A stretch of 56,443 bases of DNA from Nostoc sp. CHAB 5834 (lineage in GTDB: Bacteria; Cyanobacteriota; Cyanobacteriia; Cyanobacteriales; Nostocaceae), in NCBI GenBank assembly GCA_020829485.1, contig JAIVFU010000046.1:1-56443 (forward strand), written 5' to 3'. The position numbers and the translations under genes were made by a program. Positions 35,916 through 43,975 of this stretch are shown in pieces (positions within the stretch are counted from its first letter, which is position 1; every line of letters begins with the position of its first letter). The notes under the pieces were generated by a model. The model did not search any database. It had not been told where the DNA came from and saw only the letters and a program-made list of their open reading frames with translations.

Positions 35916-37505
35916 TTAAGCTTGTTGTATTTCTGGACGGCCATCTTCAACCACAAATGAAGCCCGTTTACTAATTGTGCCAAATGGGGTTGTGACATTT
36001 GACATAACTAGATAATCTGACTTCCAGGTTGTAGGAGTCAGCGCACAGCGAACATATCCCCGTTGACCGTTGAAAAATTTAATGTGTGGGTTATCTGGTA
36101 AGTAAGCTTCAACGGTGGGATTAGTATCTGCTCCATCGCCACCAGAGCTAATTGAGGAACATACGAATTCACTACCAACGGTGGCGGATTTTGGGTTATC
36201 AAAGTTAGCCTTTAGGTTCATCGCCCAGTGAGAATGCACATCGCCTGCCAAGGATACTGGATTAGAGGGCTGGCGCTGTCCGAGGAAAGCCATGAGGCGA
36301 TCGCGCGAAGCCAGATAACCATCCCATTTATCCATGCTGTAAGTTCCGCCTTCTCCTGGTGTCATGTCTCTTTGAGCAATCGGAACCTGCTGCGCCAAAA
36401 CATTCCACTTGGATTGTGAATTATTTAAACCATCATATAGCCAATTCTCCTGTACCTTGCCGGTAATCGTTGCATTCGGATCTAAGTTTTCTGGGCAACG
36501 TTCTTTAGTACCATCACCACAGGGCTGATCGGTGCGATATTGGCGGGTATCTAGGACATGGAAGGTGGCTAAGTTGCCAAAGGAGAGCCGACGGAAAAGT
36601 TGCATATCGGGGCCAACGGGACGCGAGAAGGGGCGCAGTGGCATGTGTTCGTAGTAAGCTTGATAAGCAACAGCCCGCCGTTGGAGGAAAATTGCCTGAG
36701 CCTGATCTGGTTCAGTATCAATTTCTGAGATGTTGTTGGCGTAATTGTTTTCTACCTCGTGATCGTCCCAGGTAACAATCCAAGGAAACGCTGCATGAGC
36801 TGCTTGGAGATTGGTATCGGTTTTATAGAGGGCGTGACGGTTGCGGTAATCTTCTAAGGTGAGAATTTCTAAACTATTGTGTTGTCTGGGGCCATTGTTT
36901 GAGATTCCCCCTTCATATATGTAATCACCAACATGCACTACTAAATCGAGGTCGTCCTGTGCTAGATATTTGTACGCGGTATAGAATCCCTGCTGATAGT
37001 TTTGGCAGGAAACTAGACCAAAGTTAAATTTACTCAAATAGCTATTTGCTAGAGGCGCTGTCCGAGTACGACCAATAGGGCTAGCATCTTGTCCAACAAG
37101 AAAACGATACCAGTACCAAGTATTAGATTGGAGTCCTTCTACCACAACTCGAACTGAGTGAGCTAGTTCTGGAGTTGCAAGTACCGTACCTCTGGAGACA
37201 ATGCGCCTCATGTCGGGATCAGTTGCTACTTCCCAGCGAATTGGCACATTTACAGGTGGCATTCCACCTCCCTCTAAGGGTTCAGGAGCGAGACGAGTCC
37301 AGATCACTACGCTGGTAGGATATGGTTCACCCGATGCTATGCCTAAAGTGAAAGGATAATTGGAAAATCTGCTTATAGCGATCGCTCTTTGAGGAGAAAA
37401 TTGGTTAGCGATCGCTAAACCAGACAATGCTCCTGCCCCGATAATTAAGTTACGTCGTTTCATTCGACTGTGGAGTAACTGCTCAAAATTTTGGTAATCT
37501 ACCAT
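35916..37505 (-). CDS. phoD: PhoD-type alkaline phosphatase
   Basis: 529 residues. The N-terminal RSRMKRRNLIIGAGALSGLA segment looks like a Tat signal, so export folded with its metals is likely. An N-terminal Ig-like PhoD domain (FTLGIASGEPYPTSVVIWTR) precedes the metallophosphatase core: NFGLVSCQNY (metal-binding Cys/Asp site), VVHVGDYIYEGG, WDDHEVENNY, VLDTRQYRTDQPC and LAGDVHSHWAMNL. PhoD enzymes hydrolyse phosphodiesters and monoesters with Ca and Fe and supply phosphate during starvation. ATG 37505 has AGGAG nearby (CCAGGAGTAGATA). I did not find a convincing Pho box upstream. Confidence 0.95.
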   Translation of the reverse strand: MVDYQNFEQLLHSRMKRRNLIIGAGALSGLAIANQFSPQRAIAISRFSNYPFTLGIASGEPYPTSVVIWTRLAPEPLEGGGMPPVNVPIRWEVATDPDMRRIVSRGTVLATPELAHSVRVVVEGLQSNTWYWYRFLVGQDASPIGRTRTAPLANSYLSKFNFGLVSCQNYQQGFYTAYKYLAQDDLDLVVHVGDYIYEGGISNNGPRQHNSLEILTLEDYRNRHALYKTDTNLQAAHAAFPWIVTWDDHEVENNYANNISEIDTEPDQAQAIFLQRRAVAYQAYYEHMPLRPFSRPVGPDMQLFRRLSFGNLATFHVLDTRQYRTDQPCGDGTKERCPENLDPNATITGKVQENWLYDGLNNSQSKWNVLAQQVPIAQRDMTPGEGGTYSMDKWDGYLASRDRLMAFLGQRQPSNPVSLAGDVHSHWAMNLKANFDNPKSATVGSEFVCSSISSGGDGADTNPTVEAYLPDNPHIKFFNGQRGYVRCALTPTTWKSDYLVMSNVTTPFGTISKRASFVVEDGRPEIQQA

Positions 37506-37731
37506 TATCTACTCCTGGCTAACACGTAAGTTAAAGCACAGCAACAGCTAACACGAAGAAGGCAGGGTAATCGTAAACAAACTTCGTAAATAATTCCCTT
37601 ACCAAAATCAGGTTTTAATTCCCAATTTTTATCTTAGTATCATTGTGTTAGATGTTGTTTTGCCACATCAAAGTCTACTAATAAGAGATTAATCCTTGGC
37701 AAAGAAAGCGTTAATATCAACTTAACAAAGG

Positions 37732-38283
37732 CTAGACTTTAACCTTTTTGATTGATGCAACCCTTCTCTTCATCATCCAGCCAAGGCTACAAGCAAAAAC
37801 AGCGCCAACTAAAGGTGTAGGTTCAGGTATTTGTGTATAGGAAACTCTACCAGATATGAGTTCAGCATCTGGAGAAGTTCTAGAGAAACTTGTAAAATCC
37901 TCACCGATGATTTCGTAACTAATAGAACTAGAAGGATTAGATTTATCATTGAATAAATAATCTAATGCAAAATATGTTTGTCCTGTTGAAGATGTGGCTG
38001 GAAACACAAGAGGAAAATCTGGATATTTTGTATCATCTTGTTCAGTGTAAACGACGGTATCACCCTCAAATTGGAAAGAGAGTGACTTAATAGCCGCTAC
38101 GGGATTAACTTCATTAGTAAAAGTTGAGTCATCAAAGCTAAAAAAGCCATTTCCCTTATTTACCGTGTTCTCAACTGTGAAAGCATAATTAATAATTGCA
38201 GCAGATACAGATTTTGTATTTACAGTAACAAGGGCTAAAGTAAGACTAGCAGCAGCAAGCACTAATTGTGGAACCAATTTCAT
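37732..38283 (-). CDS. PEP-CTERM exported protein
   Basis: 183 residues from ATG 38283, with GAGGAAA a few bases upstream; the in-frame TTG at 38298 is rejected because it would include that site. The signal peptide is MKLVPQLVLAAASLTLALVT...SVSA. The middle is a beta-rich domain typical of cyanobacterial PEP-CTERM proteins (YAFTVENTVNKGNGFFSFDD). The end IPEPTPLVG, a hydrophobic stretch and MMKRR form the exosortase sorting signal. It is expected in the outer layer or periplasm; its function is unknown. It does not resemble the frameshifted PEP-CTERM gene at 18.6 kb beyond the sorting signal. Confidence 0.9.
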   Translation of the reverse strand: MKLVPQLVLAAASLTLALVTVNTKSVSAAIINYAFTVENTVNKGNGFFSFDDSTFTNEVNPVAAIKSLSFQFEGDTVVYTEQDDTKYPDFPLVFPATSSTGQTYFALDYLFNDKSNPSSSISYEIIGEDFTSFSRTSPDAELISGRVSYTQIPEPTPLVGAVFACSLGWMMKRRVASIKKVKV

Positions 38284-38678
38284 CTCAGTTTTCCTCAACG
38301 TAAACTTCTATAACCAATGCACACTGAAAGGTATAGAAATGGTTATTTCTAAAATAGATACTTATTACTAATTAGAAAAGTGATAAAATCAATATTTTTT
38401 ACCTTTCTAATAAAAATAAATAAGTCTCCAATTAATTGGATTTATCTTATTTTAGAATCAGGAGTTTAAGCAGACTTTAATCAGAGGTAAAATTGAAGAA
38501 GAATTCTGATTTCTAAATTCACGAGCGGAGCCGGAGACGCTCGTTCCTCGCTAACGCTAACGCTGGGCTATTAATCGGGGATTCAAACCCGCGACTTTCT
38601 TGTTGACCACCAAATTTTATTGTTTTGTGGGTGTGCAAAAACGCCGATTATTCAGACGCTCTCTACGAGACGCTAAAA

Positions 38679-38811
38679 GCGACTAGAAATCACGGCTACA
38701 CAGACAAAACCTGCGGAGGCAGGTTAACAAACAATTTGCTTGAGCAAATTGTTGATTTTGTATTAGTCCACGGAGGTGGACTTTGTTTGTGTGGTAGGGA
38801 CTTCTAGTCGC
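38679..38811. repeat. structured palindromic repeat
   Basis: Ends GCGACTAGAA and TTCTAGTCGC, with further inner arms (CTACACAGACAAA / TTTGTTTGTGTGG). It includes the small hairpins ACCTGCGGAGGCAGGT and GTCCACGGAGGTGGAC and the 20-base palindrome ACAATTTGCTTGAGCAAATTGT. It is a mobile or RNA-structured element type common in Nostoc-like genomes. No gene is called in 38284-38830. Confidence 0.75.
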
Positions 38812-38830
38812 CTAATAATTTTAACTTTAT

Positions 38831-39928
38831 TTAACTCTTTGAACTTTCGCTTGTATAACAGGAAACAGACTTTTTCCCCGACCAATCTGTAAGAGTATTT
38901 TCATCTTTATAATGCCGGGGAGTTTGCAGCAGCAAGTTCCAAGCTTCTCCAGCATCTAATAAATTAAATTGTTCCGAATAGTGAGTTTCCAACAAATCCC
39001 TAACTATGAAATAATAGTCAGAGTTCATTCCGGGAAAAATATGATGTTCAGTATGGTGAGAGAAATTTAAATGCAACAGGTCAAAAATTTTATAAACCCG
39101 GAGAGACATACTATTAATCAGTGGATCATTAACACTGGTCATCCTACAAAGCAAATGATTGGTATAAATATAAAAAATTATCCCACCATAGCCAATTCCA
39201 ATAGGTAAAAAGTAACCAAGTATGAGTTTAAGGGGTTCAAATTGTAGATAGGCTAAGATGCTCAGATGAATTATTATCATCATCAATAATTCCCCTGCGA
39301 TCGCTCGACGATCTTTGGCACTAACTGTAAATGCAGCAGGAACATAATCGACGGATTCACGATTGAAAAATAGCACAGATGTCAGATTGCGAAAAGTATG
39401 TATTCCCCAAGCTGAAGTCAATCCTACTGTGAACCAGATGGGATTGACTTCACTAGAAGGCACAAATAAATCCTGAATCCATTTTCCCCAGGTTGAAGAC
39501 TGTTCATATAAGTAATTGCGATCTGGATCGCCCAAATCATTAGTGTGATTATGATGTACTCGGTTATGAACTGCTTTCCACAAAGTTGGTGGCATCCACA
39601 ACATTGTTAGCCCTAGAAAGCTAATGATATAGATTAACCGGGCGTTTTTAATTACGCTACCATGCATCAAATCGTGGGTGCTAAATAGTAAGGCAACCAC
39701 GCTATTACCCATAATGATGCTTAGAGGGAGATAAAGCCATAAAAGAGATGGCGACCAACAATCTAACCGAGCCGCTATCATCCAGCCTAGGATCAAAATT
39801 GTCAGATTAATGAACAAGATAACTAATTTACTTGGATCTGGGATAAATGCTTCAGGTGGAATGAGAGAACGTAATTCTTTCGCATATATTTTCTGGTGAA
39901 TCAGTGTTTGATCAGTACTAACCTTCAT
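38831..39928 (-). CDS. membrane fatty acid desaturase family protein
   Basis: 365 residues with four to five helices and the three histidine boxes of membrane di-iron desaturases: HDLMHG, HNRVHHNHT and HTEHHIF. There is a cytoplasmic segment DLGDPDRNYLYEQSSTWGK after box two. The family uses O2 and reduced ferredoxin or cytochrome to introduce double bonds into lipid-bound fatty acids or to modify related lipids. The spacing differs somewhat from the classical DesA/B/C enzymes, so the regiospecificity cannot be named. It stands alone, between a structured repeat and a MITE. Confidence 0.9.
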   Translation of the reverse strand: MKVSTDQTLIHQKIYAKELRSLIPPEAFIPDPSKLVILFINLTILILGWMIAARLDCWSPSLLWLYLPLSIIMGNSVVALLFSTHDLMHGSVIKNARLIYIISFLGLTMLWMPPTLWKAVHNRVHHNHTNDLGDPDRNYLYEQSSTWGKWIQDLFVPSSEVNPIWFTVGLTSAWGIHTFRNLTSVLFFNRESVDYVPAAFTVSAKDRRAIAGELLMMIIIHLSILAYLQFEPLKLILGYFLPIGIGYGGIIFYIYTNHLLCRMTSVNDPLINSMSLRVYKIFDLLHLNFSHHTEHHIFPGMNSDYYFIVRDLLETHYSEQFNLLDAGEAWNLLLQTPRHYKDENTLTDWSGKKSVSCYTSESSKS

Positions 39929-40200
39929 AAATCATTGTCAGGTAGAGAATTGAAGTAAATACAGTTTTGCGGTAAATCGTAGCGTTTTTAAACGCAGATA
40001 AACACAAAGTCTTTAGTAATTTTAGGCGTTACGGACTGTTGAAATTCTATACTAAGACATTCCAAAAGATAAGTACTCCCCAAAAAAGAGGATGGAGAGA
40101 TAGATTCATGTAAAACTTAACTAGACAACGACGAGCAGAGAAACAAAGAAAGCAGTTATAGCGGTTCCCATTCAGATGCGGTACAACATTATATCGCGGG
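39929..40200. other. intergenic region, no gene recognised
   Basis: Non-coding. The last 50 bases share the left flank of MITE family E with 35480-35529. Confidence 0.4.
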
Positions 40201-40460
40201 GTGTAGGGGCACGGCAGTGCCCATACGCGTCAACTTAAGCTAAAAGTAGTTTAACTGTTAGCTGACTCGCCCGCCTGGGAATAAATTCCAAGGCTAATAG
40301 CGAAAGTCTACTAAAGTAGACTAAAGATTTTTCGGATTATTTAGTCATCTTCAGATGACTTTCGCTATTATTCTTGGAACTTCAGTTCCTTGCGGGACAT
40401 GGCTTTCACGTTAAGTTGACACCAATGGGCAGTGCCGTGCCCCTACGAGTGTACCTCACG
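40201..40460. mobile_element. MITE family E, copy 2
   Basis: Outer arms GTGTAGGGGCACGGCAGTGCC and GGCAGTGCCGTGCCCCTACGAG. Inner inverted pairs are GCCTGGGAATAAATTCC / GGAACTTCAGTTCC and AATAGCGAAAGTCTACT / GACTTTCGCTATTA. This is the uninterrupted form of the element at 43085. Confidence 0.8.
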
Positions 40461-40548
40461 TAAACGAGAAGTGCTATATTGAGCAATAAAAGAATGAAAA
40501 ACAATCTTTCCTTTTGAATTTTGACTTCTGCCTTGTGGTACTAGTCTT

Positions 40549-41829
40549 TTATTGTTCTAACATTTGGAAGAATCGGGTAAAGTAATCTGGAAATGTTTTC
40601 GCTGTACAGCCAGGATCTTTAATTACAATCCCTGGAACCTTCAAGCCAGTGACAGCAAAAGCCATCGCCATTCGATGATCGTGATAGGTTTCAATCGCCG
40701 CCGGGGTAATGGGGCCAGGCTCAATTTTTAGTCTATCTGGGAATTCTTCAACCTTGACTCCTAGCCGACGCAACTCTGTAACCACAGCTTTAATCCGGTC
40801 GGTTTCTTTATATCGAATATGTTCCACGTTCCGAATAGTAATCGGTGAACTGGCAAAGGGCGCGATCGCTCCTAATGTTTGCACCAAATCTGATATATCA
40901 TTCATATCAATGTCGATGCCTTGCAATTGCTTCGGCCCCGTCACTTCGGTGTAATCATCCGAATCTTTAATTTGGCAACCCATCTGTTCTAAAACGTCCA
41001 GCCACAGAATATCACCCTGGCAGGATTGTTTGGTCAAATGTTTGACGCGCACCCGTCCACCCGTGACAGCAGCAGCAGCAAAAAAGTAAGAGGCATTTGA
41101 CGCATCAGGTTCTACTGTGTAATGTCGAGCTTGGTAACGTTGACCCGCTTTAATCTGAAATTGATTATCGCCGATTTGAATCACCTCAACGCCAAAATCC
41201 GCCATCAGACGACAGGTCATTTTGATGTAAGATTGAGAAACTAATGTCCCCTCAACCTCAATGTTCGTATCTTGTTGAGCATAAGGCGCAATCATCAGCA
41301 ATGCTGAAAGTTGCTGACTTGTTTGGTTGGCTTTCAACCGAAAATTTCCGCCAGCGAATTGCCGACTATAGACGGTGTAGGGCATAAAGCCGGAGTTTCC
41401 TTCAAAGTTAATGGTTGCTCCCCCTGCTTCCAGCACCGTTAACAAGTCACCCATCGGCCGTTCTCGCATTCGAGGAACGCCATCTAGACGATATTCGCCG
41501 TTACCCAATGCCACCAGCGCCGAGATAAACCGTGCTGCTGTGCCTGCCAAACCGACAAATAAATCTGCCTGTTTAGCTGGGATGTCGCCTCCTCTTCCCG
41601 CCACTTGGATTTGTGCCAGATGAGGATTCAGTGTAATGGGAATGCCTAATTGCTCTACGCATTTGGCAAAATACTCGCTATCTTCACTAAACAAGGCATT
41701 TTCTAAAACGGAGTCACCTTGTGCCAAAGCTGCAACAAGCAATGCCCGATTGGTAAGACTTTTAGAACCGGGAATTTCTACCGTGGCATCCACTGGCCGA
41801 TTTAGAGCAGGAATTGCAATGGTATCCAC
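40549..41829 (-). CDS. aroA: 3-phosphoshikimate 1-carboxyvinyltransferase (EPSP synthase)
   Basis: 426 residues, start GTG at 41829 with GAGG upstream. It transfers enolpyruvate from PEP to shikimate 3-phosphate in the shikimate pathway. Visible are EIPGSKSLTNRALLVAALA (phosphate-binding Lys/Ser), RMRERPMGDL, EPDASNASYFFAAAA, the catalytic Asp in DMNDISDLVQTLGAIA, and the Lys-Glu-Thr-Asp-Arg block RYKETDRI. The PEP-site motif normally written GNAGTAMR reads FVGLAGTAARF here, so the Asn is Leu and the Met is Ala. The length and most motifs match the E. coli type. The altered motif could change PEP-analogue binding or mark a divergent second copy. Confidence 0.93.
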   Translation of the reverse strand: MDTIAIPALNRPVDATVEIPGSKSLTNRALLVAALAQGDSVLENALFSEDSEYFAKCVEQLGIPITLNPHLAQIQVAGRGGDIPAKQADLFVGLAGTAARFISALVALGNGEYRLDGVPRMRERPMGDLLTVLEAGGATINFEGNSGFMPYTVYSRQFAGGNFRLKANQTSQQLSALLMIAPYAQQDTNIEVEGTLVSQSYIKMTCRLMADFGVEVIQIGDNQFQIKAGQRYQARHYTVEPDASNASYFFAAAAVTGGRVRVKHLTKQSCQGDILWLDVLEQMGCQIKDSDDYTEVTGPKQLQGIDIDMNDISDLVQTLGAIAPFASSPITIRNVEHIRYKETDRIKAVVTELRRLGVKVEEFPDRLKIEPGPITPAAIETYHDHRMAMAFAVTGLKVPGIVIKDPGCTAKTFPDYFTRFFQMLEQ

Positions 41830-42079
41830 GTTAAACCTCTACGTAGGCGGTTAGCTACAACTTTATATATTGATATATTGCCATATTCTGACCAAAAGGT
41901 GCAGGGCAAGACATTGTTATAGAGCAAATGTCATCTCTTGCTACTTATATACACTATAAAAAATCTTCAAATACTATTCAGTTTTGCCTAAATAGGACTG
42001 TCCCTTTCAAGGTGACTCGTAAAATAAGATTGTTTTTTCTCAGCGCTCTCTGCGCCTCTGTGGTTTAAAAGTGATTGAT
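41830..42079. other. intergenic region, no gene recognised
   Basis: Non-coding; near 42038 lies TTTCTCAGCGCTCTCTGCGCCTCTG, whose complement flanks the other side of the following MITE at 42225-42250. Confidence 0.4.
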
Positions 42080-42223
42080 TTAAGTAAATCGGCGCGAATA
42101 AATCGAACTATGTGAAGTAATGTAAAATTATTGGAATCAAGTTTGTAGTAAGGACTTTAGTCATTCTTTTAGGACTAAAGTCCTTACTACAAACATGCAA
42201 ATTATTTACGTCGTTTTAATTAA
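42080..42223. mobile_element. MITE family C, copy 2
   Basis: Ends TTAAGTAAATCGGCG and CGTCGTTTTAATTAA with the central pair TTTGTAGTAAGGACTTTAG / CTAAAGTCCTTACTACAAA. An outer inverted pair (GCGCCTCTG / CAGAGGCGC) encloses it, suggesting insertion into the loop of another palindrome. Confidence 0.8.
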
Positions 42224-42571
42224 CCGCAGAGGCGCAGAGAACACAGAGTAAGGAGCTTAAAGAGGACAAAATTTTTACCCACCTTGAAAGAGCTAGTCTT
42301 AATTTAGTCATCAAGAGATGACTTTTGCTATTAGCAAGGAACTGTAAAAGTAGGTAGTCTAAATTTTTTCAAAACAGTAACAATTGTTGCTGATACAACC
42401 AGGCGATCGCGCTAAGATTTTGGACTTAAGCCTGATTCAACTCCAATAACTCATAACTCTCAACGAATAATTAATAATTCTTAATTTATGCTGTGGAGCA
42501 ACTCACTTGAGTTCTGGAGTTCAAAATATGATTTCTTCTAAAACTGAGATTCAATTACACCCAAAGGACAA

Positions 42572-42880
42572 ATGACGAACGTAGATAAATTTCAAAGGCT
42601 AGTAGAACTTGCAAATGATCATGGAATTATTTGCCAGCCAACACCAGAAGAATGCTTAATTGCATCCTTGCCTGGAGACGATGATTTCTTATTAGCTTTT
42701 ACTTGGTCTGGTACAGTTGAGGGTGAGCCACCAGAGCATGAATTAATCGCAATTAGTGTACAAGATATTGTCAAAGAAGTTACTGTTGCAGCTTGGCAGA
42801 TTCCTTTTTATTTATTCGGAAACGTTTTAAGGCAGGCTCAGATGCTTGTCACTGCCCACAAAGATTTTGTTAGCAGTTAG
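42572..42880 (+). CDS. small hypothetical protein
   Basis: 102 residues with a good ribosome binding site (AAAGGA, 5 bases before ATG) and an intrinsic terminator after it, so it is very likely a real single-gene transcript. It is acidic and soluble: MTNVDKFQRLVELANDHGII, then a Glu/Asp-rich middle (LPGDDDFLLAF; EGEPPEHELIAIS) and a C-terminal helix (AWQIPFYLFGNVLRQAQML). No family is recognised. Confidence 0.7.
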   Translation: MTNVDKFQRLVELANDHGIICQPTPEECLIASLPGDDDFLLAFTWSGTVEGEPPEHELIAISVQDIVKEVTVAAWQIPFYLFGNVLRQAQMLVTAHKDFVSS

Positions 42881-42906
42881 CAGACAAGCTATATCTAAAA
42901 ACTACT

Positions 42907-42940
42907 ATCCCTGCCAATTGTGGCAGGGATTTTTATTTTA
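42907..42940 (+). terminator. intrinsic terminator
   Basis: Perfect 9-bp stem ATCCCTGCC / GGCAGGGAT with loop AATTGT, followed by TTTTATTTT. It lies 27 bases after the stop of the small gene at 42572. Confidence 0.9.
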
Positions 42941-43084
42941 ACTACTGCTTTAAAAATTTAGAAAATATAGAAAAGTCTCCTGTTTTATTGCGTGAAAAAA
43001 TACTGTAAACTTTGATAATGTTGGGTTTCGTTCCTCAACCCAACCTACGCCTACGCCTATCGCCTTTCTTTTTTTCATATTGAA

Positions 43085-43452
43085 GTGAGGTACACGCGTA
43101 GGGGCACGGCACTGCCCATACGTGTCAACTTAAGCTAAAAATAGCTTGACGCTTGACCTCCTCACCCGCCTGGGAATGAATTCCCAGGCTAATAGCGAAA
43201 GTCTACTCAAGTAGACTAAAGATTTTTGGCGATATTTATAGGACTTACGCAAGTGTCACAAAAAATTAAAACTTTTAGTTTGTAGTAAGGGCTTTAGCCC
43301 TGATTTTGAGGACTAAAGTCCTCACTACAAACTAAAAATAATATGCCAGTTGCGTAAGTCCTAATTTAGTCATCTTTAGATGACTTTAGCTATGAGCCGG
43401 GAATTTCAATTCCTGGCGGACGGGCGGTTTCACGTTAAGTTAACACCAATGG
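43085..43452. mobile_element. MITE family E, copy 3, interrupted
   Basis: The left arm (GTGAGGTACACGCGTAGGGGCACGGC) and the inner pairs are as in the copy at 40201. A 125-bp element (43239-43363) interrupts the centre. The right arm stops after CACCAATGG, so the outermost right end is missing. Confidence 0.8.
43239..43363. mobile_element. 125-bp element nested in MITE family E
   Basis: Ends TAGGACTTACGCAA and TTGCGTAAGTCCTA, flanked by the 5-bp duplication ATTTA (43234-43238 and 43364-43368). The uninterrupted copy at 40201 has a single ATTTA at the equivalent place. The interior is another GTAGTAAGGGCTTTAGCCCT palindrome. Confidence 0.88.
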
Positions 43453-43631
43453 CAAGATCCCCACCCCACAATAAATAGTTGTATATTTTTTTATTTGGAA
43501 GTCCCTTGTGTTCAAGGATAAAACCTAACTTAGGCATCGAAATTATAAGGAATGCTTTCAATAACTTACCTGAACTTCATCTTTTGACTAAATTTAATAG
43601 GCAAAATCTGCAATTGCTTTCTCAAAAGCTG

Positions 43632-43895
43632 CTTTTATTTTATCAAAAGCAGCTATTTCTTTCTCATTTCAGTATATTCAGCAAGCAAAAGCAGCTTTTT
43701 CTTTATCAAAAGCAGCTATTTTTTTATCATTTTGGTATATTCAGCAAGCAAAAGCAGCTTTTTTTTATCAAAAGCAGCTATTTTTTTATCATTTTGGTAT
43801 ATTCAGCAAGCAAAAGCAACTATTTCTTTCTAATTTCGGTATATTCAGCAAGCAAAAGCAGCTTTGACTTTCTCATTTTGGCATATTCAGCAAAT
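43632..43895. repeat. AT-rich tandem array with 21-bp periodicity
   Basis: The phrase GTATATTCAGCAAGCAAAAG occurs at 43672, 43735, 43797 and 43839, with a variant at 43881; the steps are 63, 62, 42 and 42 bases, nearly all multiples of 21. Between them TATCAAAAGCAGCTATTT is repeated. A 150-residue open frame (43479-43931) runs through it only because the period is a multiple of three; its low-complexity product is not called. The array ends about 80 bases before the oxidoreductase gene. Confidence 0.8.
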
Positions 43896-43975
43896 AGAAC
43901 GATTTTTAACTGTCTGCTACTCATTTCGTAATCAAAACGATAGCCTAAGAGAATCAGCAACTCACACATTACATC

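Noticed and set aside
37506..37731. Pho box upstream of phoD
   Set aside because: Single TTTAACTT and CTTAACAA words occur, but no run of three correctly spaced repeats.
38575..38620. tRNA-like T-arm phrase (GGTTTGAATCCCC on the minus strand)
   Set aside because: The stem does not pair over five bases, and no acceptor, D or anticodon arms can be found around it.
43479..43931. A 150-residue open frame with Gln/Lys/Phe/Tyr-rich repeats
   Set aside because: It results from a tandem DNA repeat whose period is a multiple of three. The product is low-complexity, has no ribosome binding site and resembles no protein.
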